NCBI RefSeq assembly: GCF_000005505.3
Contig: NC_016133.3
Coordinates: 9,982,001 to 10,046,000 of the forward strand
Direction: 5' to 3'
DNA length: 64,000 nt
DNA from: Brachypodium distachyon
Lineage: Eukaryota; Streptophyta; Magnoliopsida; Poales; Poaceae
Made by a program: the position numbers and the translations under genes. Shown here one piece after another: positions 1 through 11,706 of the stretch (the stretch's first letter is position 1; each line of letters starts with the position of its first letter). The notes beneath the pieces were generated by a model. It saw nothing but the letters and a program-made list of their open reading frames with translations. It had not been told where the DNA came from and ran no database searches.

Positions 1-314
1 AAGGATTATTACAAGGTAGGAAATATGAAGCATAAAACAACAGATTTCAAACATTGCAAACAGAATTGGTACAGCAGTATAAGGTTACAATATAGAGATA
101 GAAAATACAAATTGAATATGTCAATTAGACATTGAAAAACAAGCAAAATAGTGGACCCGTGTAAATTAACCAAACTCCGTGTCTTTACCATGTCTATTTT
201 CTGCAAGGTTCAAATGCAAACATGCGAATACTATAGCAAACATTAAGCACAAATACTAGAATACCATCAGAAACTGTATATAAATTTCCTAATTACCACT
301 TACCATTTCTAATA

Positions 315-445
315 TTCCTCCGTCCAACAAAGGAGTAAGGACGTCTCAACTTTGACTAAATTTGAATGCATCTATTCACTAAGTCATGTCTAGATACATG
401 TAAATTTTGACAAATTTGAGACATCTTTTTGTTGGACAGAGGGAG
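315..445. mobile_element. Stowaway-type MITE
   Basis: A 131-bp element flanked by TA (313-314 and 446-447). The left end reads TTCCTCCGTCCAACAAA and the right end is its inverted complement, TTTGTTGGACAGAGGGAG. This end sequence and the TA target are typical of Tc1/Mariner-derived Stowaway MITEs in grasses. It has no coding capacity. Confidence 0.8.
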
Positions 446-699
446 TACTGTTCATTTTATGCAACTCTTCCATTATGAAAAGAGAACCAACTCCTTCCCT
501 AGAGAAGACAAACCCTTTTCTCCGAGTATATACAAGCACATAGATTCATTTGGTAGTCCGATAGTGGTTATAAAAGTAAACTCGTTGCAGTTTACACGAC
601 ATAAATACGACATCCAGAAGAGGATTATCAAATGCAAATTGAAATTCAGAACAAAAAGAAGGGTTGGCTAGCAAAATGTGATAGTGTCATAATCTAATA

Positions 700-781
700 C
701 TCCCTCCATCCCGAATTAACTGAAGTGAATTTGTATAAGAATCTATGCAAATCCACGTCAGTTAATTCTCGACGGAGGGAG
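700..781. mobile_element. Short Stowaway-type MITE
   Basis: An 82-bp palindromic element flanked by TA (698-699 and 782-783). It begins CTCCCTCCATCCCGAATTAA and ends with the inverted complement TTAATTCTCGACGGAGGGAG. The interior is almost entirely inverted repeat. Confidence 0.8.
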
Positions 782-962
782 TACTTTCAGCATTCAGAAT
801 TGTTAATTTTATGAAACCACAATCATCGATATACATGATACTTATGTAGAGTAATAAAATATTTAATAGTGAAACATTGATCTATATTCAATTTAAATGC
901 TTACCTGAAAAATTCTAATCTTTATGAAGATGACAGTAGATCAGCTTATCCCAATTTTCAAG

Positions 963-1147
963 GGGCTAATGGCTCGTAGCGAGCTCATGACTGGTTTCAA
1001 ACATCTTGGCAACCGCGTGAACGAACAATCGCTCTTCGTGATCGCTGGGACCGAACGAAATCGCCAGGAGCGGCTAGGAGGCGGCCAGAGGGGGTAAAGT
1101 GCAAAAAAGCCGAACTGACATGACCAGATGAAACGGTGTGGGTCCCA
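963..1147 (+). repeat. Left terminal inverted repeat of the 9.2-kb MULE
   Basis: It aligns, as inverted complement, with 9980-10197 from the outermost GGGCTAATGG to the inner TGTGGGTCCCA. The two copies are mostly identical apart from point changes and an indel. Confidence 0.85.
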
Positions 1148-1637
1148 CATGCTTGCAAATCACCACGCGTGGGGCTCACAACCTAGCCACGTCCGCGTGC
1201 CTATCATCTGTTCGTGCCCGGATGCCCGACCAGGCTCATTTGCCACCGCCGCCGCTCTGGAAGCTTGCCGCCGCCGCCCCTCCCGTCGCTCGCTGTCGCC
1301 CCGCCCATTCCAGCCGCCGCCGCTGACCAAGCTCGCCGCATCCCAAGGTCGCCGCTGCCGCTTCGCATCAACTGAGCTAGGGCTTCGAATAGACCCGCCG
1401 CCGCGCGTCCCATACGCTACACACCGGCGTCCCCTCGAGGAAGCCCCAACACAGATCCGGCCCGCATCGAGCACCGCTCCTCTCGAGGTAAGCCTTCTAG
1501 CCCTAACGCCGGCCATTGATTCCCTATGAACCCTCGATTTTGACATTTAGGTGTCCATTGTCCCCAATTTTGAAATTGCGCGTGAACCCATATGTCGGCC
1601 CGAAAACCCAATCGAGCTTGATTTACCTTGCAGACAG

Positions 1638-2226
1638 ATGGTGTGTAGTGGTTTTACGGATGACGGGCATGCTTCGATGATGTCCTGGCTCCGGGATTCG
1701 GATCGTAGCAGCTCGATTGGCACTGTGGAGAAGGTGAATTTGATCTTGACATTTTGCTTTCTTTGCTCGATTCGTGTATGCCACTGTGCTCATGCTGTAC
1801 TATTGGCCATGTATGTAGTTCAATTTGGGCTACTTCGACCCAGAATACTTTCTGGAGCATGAGTTTGATGGAGAAGAGGAGAAGGCCCCTGTTCGTCATG
1901 GACAGCATGTGGAAGAGCTAGACCCGAATGCTGTATTGATGAAGGAGATTCTGATGCTGAAATCAAGGGTGAAAGAAGAAGAGAAGAACAACAAAATTTT
2001 GTATGATGCTCTGATCAAACATGAATTTGAGTTAGCTTTCCAGGACCAGTTGATAGAGGAGATGGAAAGCAAGATTATTGTAGAAAAAATGCACAATGAA
2101 GCCCTATCCTGTCAGCTGGTAGAAGAGAAGAAGAAGATTGAAGGAGTAAAAGTCTTTTCAGTGGCCTGCCTGAGTGTTGCCCCGACTTTAGGGGTTGTGT
2201 TGTTCTTCATGATTGAGAAGATGTAG
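1638..2226 (+). CDS. MULE-associated small coiled-coil/TM protein (mudrB-position gene)
   Basis: Two exons: 1638-1733 (32 codons from the ATG, ending AAG|GTGAAT) and 1819-2226 (after GTATGTAG), in phase, giving about 167 residues. Exon 1 includes DDGHASMMSWLRDSD. Exon 2 opens FNLGYFDPEYFLEHEF, then has an acidic stretch (EEEKAPVRHGQHVEELD), a charged helical coiled-coil region of about 70 residues, and a hydrophobic C-terminal segment (SVACLSVAPTLGVVLFFMI) that could be a tail anchor. It is transcribed inward from the left TIR, converging on the transposase, which is where mudrB sits in MuDR. I see no sequence resemblance to MURB. Small coiled-coil proteins with a TM tail, some with GRF zinc fingers, are common in grass genomes, but no zinc finger is visible here. 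The function is unknown; the gene model rests on splice sites and phase. Confidence 0.5.
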
Positions 2227-2717
2227 TTTATTGATTAAGTGGTTCCAGTACTTTAATTGTGGTCCCTTAACTGTTTGTGGACGTGTCTTGCATGGGAAAG
2301 TAGGTAGTTGCATGCAGGAGACGATGTTGTTTGTAAGCTTGAGACTTTGTTGTGTTGGAATAATGCTTGAGACTTTGTTCTGTTATAATAAAGCGTGAGA
2401 CTTTGTTGTGCTCGAAGAAACATTTCTAGTGATATGATTTTGAAAAGGCAATTGTATCGTTGATACAAAGAACACAACAACAGAGAGGATAGAATTGTCG
2501 CAGTTTAACATTGCACACATATATAGGGGGGTTGCATATATGCATTGCACATTTGCAAAGCATAGCATTGTAGCTAGAAGGGCTTAAATGTACACAGGGG
2601 ATCAAATACTTAGTGTTAAATATCCTACCACACACTTGATTAGTTCAAGCCAAAAGAGGAGGCGTGAGCTAGCTATAGGTTTCCCTCTAAACTTTCCCCT
2701 GTGGCCATCTTCTTTGC

Positions 2718-3140
2718 TTACTTGTTGCGGCGGCTATACCAATAACAGGCGGCCTGGAGTAGCGCGAACACCACCAACCCTGCAACACCTCCAGCGCGAT
2801 TGATGTCCCTGTTGAGGTTGATTGGAGGACCAATGTAGGCGAGACGAGCTTGCACCCACCAGGTGCGTCCGTAGAGCACCATTCGCTCGTCTGGTTTGAG
2901 ATCGGGTCCTAGGACGATGCCAAACCAAAGCCTTGGAAATCAACCTGCAAAAAAAAGGGGCCGCGGAAGCTGGCACCGGCACGGAAGCTTGTTGGTGCCC
3001 GACGAATCGCATTGTAGCTCAGTGCAATGGCCGTGGCGATAGCAGCGACGGATAGAACCAAAGGGCGACGCGCGCTTTCATACATGACAGGCAGCCCATC
3101 GATATTGACCAGTGCGGTAGGAAGCGTGAACTTGTCAGGA
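2718..3140 (-). pseudogene. Unidentified membrane-protein-like ORF inside the MULE
   Basis: Reading leftward from about 3140, an open frame includes LPTALVNIDGLPVMYESARR, a hydrophobic run (LVLSVAAIATAIALSYNAI) and ends near VDFQGFG. The same product then continues in another frame: VLGPDLKPDERMVLYGR, TWWVQARLAYIGPPINLNRD, then a second hydrophobic run (AGGVAGLVVFALLQAACYWY) and a stop at 2718-2720. The frame change falls at a direct duplication of five bases (TTTGG TTTGG, near 2930). Removing one copy restores a single frame, so this looks like a once-coding segment broken by a small duplication. I do not recognise the family. It may be a host fragment captured by the MULE or a third element gene. 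Confidence 0.4.
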
Positions 3141-4580
3141 GATGGGTGCGTACTGTTTTTGTATTAGTACTTGGTTATATTTTTTGGCGAAAACGACAAG
3201 AAACAAATTGTATGTCAAGAGATGGGCGCGTATTAGTGGCAGGCGCCGACGACCGCCACTGAAACAAATTGTGTTTTTTGGCCAAAACGACAAGAAAACA
3301 AACTTTTGAAGATGTTATATTTTTTGTGTGTTATCCTCATATGTTACTGGTTGTTGTCAAAGAAATTCAGAATTTCTGGAACAAATTTGCTATATTTCAT
3401 ACTTATTATTGATTTCCAGCCATTTTCGGTAGTAAATGAGAAATACCTTTTTTCAATACAACTAGCACCAAAAAGTAATGTAAGTAAGTTCCATTCAACT
3501 CATTCTAACATTATACGACTGAAACACATTGGTTTACAATGAAAATTATATGTGTATTACCTTGAATAGTGCAATTTACAGTTTACCCGAAATTAAAATA
3601 TTACTAAGAATATGAAATATTTGTCAGAAAATTCTGATTTTTGGCATGTGGAAGTATTTTGCGATGTATTCATCACATAAAAAAATTGTTGACATTATCT
3701 AAATTTTACAATGTACTTCATGTACAAACCACCATGTGCCCCTAGGTGTTTCTTAAACACCTCAGAGAGATGTTGGTGATTTGAACACATTTTGAGATTT
3801 TGATTTCAAAACTTTCTCCAAATCATGTGAAATTTGGTACACTAACCACATTTGGTATGTATTGCATGCAAAAGCATTTTCAATTTGGAGATGTTATAAT
3901 ATTTTTTGAATTTCAAATTCATTTAAATTTGATGTGTGGGGGCCAAAATTGTACCAAATATTGGTTTGGAAGTTAGTAAACAGCTATCATAAGTATGTAA
4001 ACATGGTTAGTACTTGACTCATGCAAGAATAAGTCAAAAAAACATTTGAGTTTTGAAGATATGAACGGATTTGAATTCATTTAAATCATGGTCAACAAAA
4101 GTCAACGTTCTCCGATAGACTTGAAATTGTTTGAGTGCTCTTAACTTTTCACGTACATTGCATTTCTGCAATTAGAAACTGATTTGGAGCAGGTTAGTTT
4201 TTGAAGGTTCCTTTAAAATGACCCATTTTGGTTTGCTTGGGGCACAAAATGTACCAAGTTTCACCTAGTCAACAAAAGTCAACGTTCTCCGATGGATTTG
4301 AAATTGCATCCATGATCTTAACTTTTCCTCGACATTCCATTGTTGCAAGCAGAAAATGATTCTAAGAAAGTTGAATATGTACAAATACAACAAAGCCTCA
4401 AATATGACTAAGTGCAAGCAACTCAGTATAACTCAAATACAAGCCATCTCAAATAAGGTCATAGTACAACTCAAATACAAGCAATCTCAAATAAGGTCAT
4501 AGTGCAACTCAAATACAAGCAATCTCAAATAAGGGCATAGTGCAACTCAGTACACACTCAATACAACTCAGTACAACAAA

Positions 4581-7500
4581 TCAAGCCTTCTTATATAGCC
4601 TCCCAATGGAGGCGGTTCTCTTCCTTTTCTTCGAGTTGGTGGTGGTGCTTGCTGTCTTCTTACCGGAGGTGGTGGAGGTGGTGACATGGATTTTCTGACC
4701 GTTTCTGACTTTCCTCGGCTTCGGGACAGAGGTGGTGACAGTCATGAAAGCACGTCGGGGCAGGTCAAAGTCATCATCTTCACTGGCTTTAAAAACTTCA
4801 GTATGGAAAGTAGGGGCAGGAGGTGCAGTTTCTTCCAAAATTTCAGTATTGACAGTAGGGGCAGGAGGTGTAGTTTCTTCCAAAATTTCAGTATCGACAG
4901 TAGGGACAGTATGGACAGTAGGGGCAGGAGGTGACCTTTCTTCAGTTGCTTCAGCAGGGCCTTCCCAATCATCGACAGCAGGGAGGGGCTCTTCATCTGA
5001 AAAAGATTCTTCTTCAGTAGTGCAATATTCATCTCAACTTGAATCTTCATCCCAACTAGGACCTTTTGAACTGTCATCTTCTAATTTGGCCTCTTCTGGA
5101 TTTCTTAACTCTTCTGCTTTTCTGGCCTCTTCTGCTTCTCTAGCCTTTTCTTCTTCAGTCTTCTTCTTACCACGCACCCTATCATCAACATCAAAAATAT
5201 GAGATGGCATTCAGCAAAATGTAAAAAATGTGGAAAAAATAGGTGTAAAAAGCTAACCTTGGTGCAGCCGGAGGGCTGTAAACATACTTCCTGGAGCCAG
5301 CACGATGGCCCAATATTCTGCATCGTTCTCACCTCTGTCTTTTTTTAGGAGGTTTCACTTGGTCATCAGCTGCAGCTTCAGCAGCAGCAACTTTGCCCCC
5401 CTTCTTTTGGCCTTTAGTTCCTTTCTTTCCATTTCGCTCCAAAAAAATTTTGAAGCGCACATGTTTTGGCCTGCCAGGCTTTCTAGCTATATTGGGGGCA
5501 GCAAGATCATACCCAATGTTCACTTCAGGCCGTTGAGATTGGTCATTCAGTGTTGGGATCTCTCCTGCATATGCTGCCTTATATCTGTCAATTGAGTAAT
5601 AGGGATGCAAATACTGCCCCATCATCAAGTCAGGTTTTGCTGCCAGTACCACAATAGCATGGGGACAAGGTTTTCCAGTAGCTTGACACTCAAGACAAGT
5701 GCACTCATGTAGGTCAATCTTCACTACATGTCTCCTCTTCTTATCTGTGTCTAAAACTTCTGCAGTGTAGGGGGGGCATTTGTTGGAAATATGCCCTAGA
5801 GACAATAATAAATTTGTTATTATCATATTTCATTGTTCTTGATAAATGTTTATTGCCCATGCTATAATTGTATTGATTGGAAACTCAAATACATGTGTGG
5901 ATAAATAAACAAATACCGTGTCCCTAATACGCCTCTACTAGATTAGCTCGTTGATTAAAGATGGTTAAGGTTTCCTAACCATAGACATGTGTTGTCATTT
6001 AATAACGAGATCATATCATTAGGAGAATGATGTGATGGACAGACCCAAACCTAAACATAGCTTTTGATCGTGTCACTTAAGTTTAAGTTGCTTATGTTTT
6101 ATTATGTCAAGTATTATTTCTTTAGACCATGAGATCATGCCACTCCCTAGTACCGGAAGAATACTTTGTGGGCATCAACCGTCATCTCGTAACTGGGTGA
6201 TCATAAAGGTGTTTTTCAGGTATCCCAGAAGGTGCTTGTTGGGTTGTATGGATCAAGACTGGGATTTGTCACTCCTTGTGACGGAGAGATATCTCTGGGC
6301 CCTCTCGGTAATATAACATCCTAATGAGCTTGCAAGCATGCGACTAATGTGTTTAGTTGCGGGGGTATTATATTACGGAACGAGTAAAGAGAACTTGCCG
6401 GTAACGAGATTAAACTAGGTATGGCGATACCGACGATCAAATCTCGGGCAAGTAATATATCGCGAGACAAAGAGAATTGGATACTGGATTAATTGAATCC
6501 TCGACATAGTGGTTCAACCGATGAGATCTTCGTGGAATATGTGGGAACTATTATGGACATCCAGGTCCCACTATTGGTTATTGATATTTGATCATGTCCA
6601 CATGTTCTCGAACCCGTAGGGTCACACACTTAACGTTTCATGTTGCTTGGGTTAGATGAGATAAATGATGATGATATCGAATTATGATTCGGAGTCTTGG
6701 ATGGGATCCTAGACGCAACGAGGAGCTCCGGAATGTTCCGGAGATAAAGATTTATATATGGAAAGTTGTTTTCAGGGTTCTGGAAAGTTTGGAATATTTC
6801 CCGGTTTTGACCGGGAAGCTTCTAGAAGGTTCCGGAGGGATCCGGAGGGTTCCACCTTGAGGCCCACCTATCCCTGGGCTAAATGGGCCTGTGAGGGAGC
6901 ACCCTGGCCTTAATGGGCCGAGGGGCTAGCCCACAGGGCCCATGCGGCCAGGAGGAGAGTCCTGGCCGCGGGAGAGTCCTGGCCGCCGGAGAGTTCTGGC
7001 CACGGGATAGTCCTGGCCGGCCACGCCTCCTCTACCCCTATATAAATAGAAGGGGGGGCAAGGGAGAGAGACACCCCCAAGCTTTCAGTTGGATCTCTCT
7101 CCCCTGAGCCCTCCTCTCCTCCTCTTCTCACGCGCACGGCGTAGCCCTGCCCGTGAGAATATTCACCATAGTCACCACGCCGTCGTGCTGCCGGGATCTC
7201 GTCTACCTCTCCCTCTCGCTTGCTGGATCGAGGAAGGAGGAGACAACGTGAAGCTGAACGTGTGGATACCAAGGAGGTGCTGTCCGTTCGGCACTGAGAT
7301 TGATCTCATTGAAAGTTCCACTACACCAACAACGATCTCGTGATCGTAACGCTTAGCGGTCTACGAGGGTATGGTGTTCATGATCCCTCTCGTTACATAC
7401 ATCTAGTATATATATTCTTGGGTTTTCTTCCGCACTTCTCGTAGGAAAATTTTTGTTTCCTTTGCAACGAACCCAACAGCATTGACAACATAAAGGTGCC

Positions 7501-9683
7501 CCTGCCATCTGCTCCTGCATACCACCTGTTGGACAACTGATGGTAGCTTATCACCATGCAACATACTGGCAAGAGTCTTTCTCTTACTCCAGAGATTCAT
7601 TAAATGGATCCTCAGAGTGTCCATCAGCTCATGCACAGCCAGATCTTTGATATCTTTTATCCAAGCGTTAAAACTTTCACACAAATGGTTATTGATGTGA
7701 TCAACTTTTATATCAGTGTTGAAGGCACTCCTGTACCACAACAATGAATGGTAAGTCTTCGGATAAACACCAAATTCAGGGCTTGCTTCCAATGAAAATT
7801 GTGTGGGTTGTAAGCTCTTGCTGCTGGCCACATCCTTCCAAATACATCTCCTTGAAATTTCTTGATCAAATTAAGCCACAGATGGCCGAAACACTCCCTT
7901 TGTTCTGCATGTGGAAAAACCTTGTGTACTGCATTCTCCAAAACCTTTTGTGCATCTGTGCATATTGCTAAGGGATGCATTTCTCCTAAGGCCTTCTTCA
8001 ATTTACTCATGAACCATGTCCAATCAGCCTCTGTTTCTGACTGAAACAAACCATGAGCAATAGGAAACATCCAGTTGTTCCCATCTAAAGCTACTACAGA
8101 AGCCAGCTGCCCAGGCCACTTCCCATTCAGTGCTGTGGAATCTATGCTGAGGTATGGACGGCATCCATCTTTGAAACCATCCACACAAGGCTTCATTGCC
8201 ATAAAGAACCTACCAAAGTAAACCTTGCCAGCTTTTTCAAAAGTATCAATCTCTACCACACTCCCAGGACTCCTCTTTTCCATCTCTGCTTTGAAGTTGA
8301 ACAACATTCTAAAGGTGTTGCCTCAATCACCATAAAGTTCCTTCATGGCTCTTTGCTTCCCTTTCCAGACAGTGTTGTAACTGAGTGTGCATTTGTAATC
8401 CTTCTCCAACTCAGACTTAAGCCATTTGGCAGTTGAGTTCGGTTTTGTACTCAATATCTTCATGACCTTCACTGCAACCCATGCTTGAGAAGTCATCCTT
8501 ATAACTCTCCAGCAGATGTCATACATGTATGCTCATGTGGCATCTGATTGACCCTAACCGTAGTCTGATCAGGCAGCCTTCTAGCAGACATGTACCAAGG
8601 ATAAGGCTTCTGTTCCCCATCCACACCCTTGCATTTCACGCAGTACCTGCTTTTGGATGTCCAGGCAGTATATGTGGCAAACTCCTTGTTGACAGCAAAT
8701 GTCTTGAATGACATCCTTAGTTCCTTCATAGTTGGCCACATCTTGCCCACTGCAAACTCAGGATGCTCTTTGTCATACACACACTGCACCTCCACTTCAT
8801 GTTCATCATCCACCTCAGGACCGGCGCCCTCCTCGAATAGCCTCTTGCAGGCGGCTTCATCAATAGCAGAACTTGCAGAAGGTACATTGATCGACCGCCG
8901 CGGCGGCGACGACTTTTCCGCTTCTTCCTCATCCTCGTCAAATCGAATTCCATAAAGCTTGCAAAACTTAGCCTCCGAAATTGTTTCAACCACGAAATAT
9001 GTGGACTCATCTAAGATAATTTTGCTCCAATCAACATGTGGACCTTCTCCCCCAGGTCTCAAATCGGCGGGCACATGTTTCGGGGTCCAATTCTCCGGAT
9101 CCCTCACCGGAGAGCTCCTAGCTAGGAATGCTTCATCATTGACCGCTTGTGCTGCTTTAGATGCAATATATCATACCACTGAGTCAGCAGAGGCTCTAAT
9201 TAGCTCTACATAAATCCTCACCTCTGGAGCATCCTTATCTGTTGTCTGCCCCTGTTTGATTGCCGCAACCAGCTGAGGTGTAGTGGTGATTCTCACTAGC
9301 TTCTACCGCTTTCCGTATGAACACAATTCAACCTCCTGCCCTTTACCCCATTTAACAGTTTTCCCAATTTCTTCTATGAATCTCTGGACTGTGATGTCTC
9401 ATGCTTTAACTCTCAAATTGACCGTATAATTGCACTCAATTACATCTTCGCTACCATCATCAAGCTTCGAAATGCATGGGCGGAACTTAACAGGCACAAG
9501 CTCAGTACCATCGTCCGCAGGAGCCCTACAACGATAACATATTAATCTACCATTGCACGCTCTCCTCCAGCAAAATTCAACCGAACTATAGCTAATCCCC
9601 ATGAAAGAAACGAAATTGAAGGTACGTAGTACACAAATTACCTGCTTGGAGCTTCCGGCGGTGGATCCATCCTCCCACTGCAC
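4581..9683 (-). pseudogene. MULE transposase (mudrA-like), broken
   Basis: Pieces in minus-strand order: an N-terminal piece (9399-9683), a region with stops (9108-9400), a MuDR N-terminal region (8499-9107, with KGVDGEQKPYPWYMSARR), then 8323-8526 and the catalytic domain 7708-8307. The domain carries YLSIDSTALNGKWPGQLASV, FPIAHGLFQSETEADWTWF and ICTDAQKVLENAV, matching the conserved D...D segments of MULE DDE transposases. Next come 7480-7831, the SWIM zinc finger (CTCLECQATGKPCPHA, near 5640-5710) and a lysine-rich tail. A 3' exon at 4581-5210 has near-repeats of an EETxPPAPTxxTE unit and a basic end. Breaks: an in-frame TGA at 8320-8322, a frameshift near 7800-7830, another stop near 5033, and the solo LTR at 5781-7478. 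Excising the LTR and one TSD copy joins the frame, so the LTR came after the gene was made. Confidence 0.85.
5781..7478 (+). mobile_element. Solo LTR, BARE/Angela/WIS-like Copia
   Basis: A 1,698-bp sequence beginning TGTTGGAAATATGCCCTAGA and ending AACGAACCCAACA, with a perfect 5-bp TSD GCATT on both sides (5776-5780, 7479-7483). The start and end agree with what I know of the Triticeae BARE1/Angela/WIS LTRs. A TATA-like CTATATAAATAG occurs near 7038-7049, as expected for the LTR promoter. With no internal domain and intact TSDs, it is a product of LTR-LTR recombination. It sits in the MULE transposase gene. Confidence 0.92.
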
Positions 9684-9979
9684 GACCTGACCTGGCCGGC
9701 GGTGAATGAATGCGGGGATGGCAGGGGGAGGCGAGGCTTACGCCCGACACCAGAAGACGGCCGACCGCTACGAGGCGTAGCGGCGGGACGATTGCCAGAG
9801 CAGGTGAGTGGCGGCGCGTGGCGTCGAGGGTGCGCGAGGGTGCGCGGCGGCGGCGCGGGCTAGGGCAAACAAGGTGGGGGAAATGCGGCACCTCGAAGCT
9901 TCAGGCAAGGCCGACCAGGTAAAACACCGAGTCGACGTGGCAAGTAAGTGGGTCCCCAGAGCCGTCGTCTATTCTATGC

Positions 9980-10197
9980 TGGGACCCACACCATGTCATC
10001 TGGTCTTAAGCTAAGACAAAACCGTTTAAGTCCGGATTCACCTGTCAGTTCGGCTTTTTTGCACTTTGCCCCCTCCGGCCGCCTCCGAGCCGCTCCTGGC
10101 GATTTCGTTCGGTCCCAGCGATCGCGAAGAGCGATTGGTTCACGCGGTCGCCAACGTGTTTGAAACCAGTCATGAGCTCGTTATGAGCCATTAGCCC
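9980..10197 (-). repeat. Right terminal inverted repeat of the 9.2-kb MULE
   Basis: Inverted complement of 963-1147, with an extra block of about 35 bp around 10005-10040. The outer end is GAGCCATTAGCCC, followed directly by the TSD ATTTTCAAG. Confidence 0.85.
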
Positions 10198-10206
10198 ATT
10201 TTCAAG

Positions 10207-10754
10207 TATTGACAAAAGAGTTGCAGCAGAAAATGTAATTTGGGCAGACTTAAACGGACTAAAAATAGTATCCAAATCAGTAATATTGGCCGCTCATAGT
10301 AGATATCGTCATATCAAGCAGTACCTCTTCTGCCACCATTGTACTGAGTAGAGTATCATTTGTCTGAAGAATTTTTAAAAGATAGTCAGACACCTATAAA
10401 GTGACCCAAATAGCAAACACAGTCAATAATATCTCAATGAGAACGTTTGCACATTCCCATTTTTGGCATATTGGTTTTTATCAGAGAGAATTAGGAGGTA
10501 CATTTGAACGGGACATATTCATTTTCTGTAGCAAATGGAACTTCGACGAAAAATAGCTTTCTTTTAGGCATTAGTACAAGCAGATATTGAGCAGAAATGT
10601 CACTTATAGTCTTGTTCCATACCTAGGCCTGTCCATACCTCAAAGAAACTGAGGGACGTGGAGGAGTTCCCGTCAGCGTTCGGGCCGCATCTCCAGCGGG
10701 TTCGAGGAGGATGACGAGCTGCTCGTCATCATCTTTCCCAAGCTGCTGCCGCGG
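10207..10754. other. Spacer with possible old coding fragments
   Basis: AT-rich DNA, then GC-rich DNA from about 10630. At its right edge an open plus-strand frame (containing FEEDDELLVIIFPKLLPRTP) runs into the hAT-like element and resumes on the other side. No gene could be identified. Confidence 0.4.
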
Positions 10755-10762
10755 ACCCCGCT

Positions 10763-11698
10763 CCGGATGGCAATGGGTATCCGATGCCTGTTACCCGACG
10801 GGTATTTACCCGAATAAGATGCGGGTTTGGTAAGAAAAAATACCCACGGGTATATAAATGGTAAAATTTTGTACCCGACGGGTATCGCGGGTACAGGTAT
10901 GGTATTGGACTACCCGAACCCGCCTACCCGTCTACCCGCACCTAAGTTGTTAGCCCAGTACAAAGGCCCATAAAACCTTGCCTAATGGCCCAACCCAATA
11001 CGTTTTGGCACCAATAGTACCTAACCCTAGTCCCTTCCCTATTCCCCACATCCCTTTCCGCCGAGCACGAGCTCCTAGCCCCAATTGATCTGTCCCCTCG
11101 TTCTCCTCCCTGCTGCTTCTCCTCTTCTTCCCCAAGTCCGGCGACAAGCGCCACCGCTCCTACGCGCCGCCAGGTCCAAAAGCACCACGCCGTCGTCCTG
11201 GAGCCCTGCGCACCGAGCCTCCCAGTCCCCGCCTCCTCCACGGCTCCGCCCTCCGCCGCCAGCCCACCAGTCCTCCGCCCCGCCTCCTCCACTCCTCGGC
11301 CAACAGCCCACCACCACGGCACCACTCCAGCAGCCCACCACTTCGCCCCTCCTAGCGCCTGGAGCAAGACCCTGCTGCCATCCGGTCGGCTGCCGGTGAG
11401 ATGGACATTGGGCCGGGGAGCAGCTCTGGTGGTGCCGGCGGGCGGCATGGGCGTCGTCATCACGCTCGACCAGAAGTCCAGAACGTCTGACCTGACGGTC
11501 CCACAAGACAGAGTCTCCTCCAACGGGCGGGTAGAAATACCTACGGGTTACCTGTACCCGTGGTGGGTGACGGGTATGGTAAAAAAATTTCATACCTGAC
11601 AGCGGGTACGGGTACGGGTAGCGGTTGAGAGTCGGGTCGTCGGGTACGGGTATGGTTGGGCTATACCCGTACCCAAACCTGTCGGGTGACATCCGAAG
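10763..11698. mobile_element. Non-autonomous hAT-like element
   Basis: The ends are rich in inverted copies of a GGGTA(C/T)CCG-type motif, typical of a widespread plant Ac-type hAT group: CGGATGGCAATGGGTATCCG at the left and CTTCGGATGTCACCCGACAG as the inverted right end. Flanking 8-mers ACCCCGCT (10755-10762) and TCCCCGCT (11699-11706) fit an 8-bp hAT TSD with one mismatch. The 0.94-kb GC-rich interior shows no transposase. Removing the element and one TSD copy restores a continuous open frame in the flanks. Confidence 0.65.
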
Positions 11699-11706
11699 TC
11701 CCCGCT

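Larger units (their letters stand above)
1..953. other. AT-rich spacer with two Stowaway MITEs
   Basis: No gene is visible in this AT-rich stretch apart from the two small MITEs listed separately. Its last bases (901-953) join in frame, on the minus strand, with sequence on the far side of the 9.2-kb MULE, so part of it may have been the end of a coding exon before that insertion. Confidence 0.5.
963..10197. mobile_element. MuDR-like Mutator element (MULE), 9.2 kb
   Basis: The element starts GGGCTAATGGCTC and ends with its inverted complement GAGCCATTAGCCC. It is flanked by a perfect 9-bp direct repeat ATTTTCAAG (954-962 and 10198-10206), the TSD length of Mutator elements. Long TIRs lie at 963-1147 and 9980-10197; the right copy carries an extra block of about 35 bp. 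Inside are a minus-strand MULE transposase pseudogene, a plus-strand small accessory gene near the left TIR and an unidentified minus-strand membrane-protein ORF. The convergent two-gene plan matches that known for maize MuDR. A solo LTR (5781-7478) was inserted later. Stops and frameshifts in the transposase mean it can no longer move on its own, though its TIRs could still be recognised in trans. Confidence 0.9.

Noticed and set aside
1128..1546. Overlapping 130-codon frames near the left TIR
   Set aside because: They lie in GC-rich leader DNA between the TIR and the accessory gene and are open on both strands.
10942..11692. Overlapping long frames on both strands inside the hAT-like element
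   Set aside because: They begin or end in the transposon's repeat ends and are GC-driven; composition is not protein-like.
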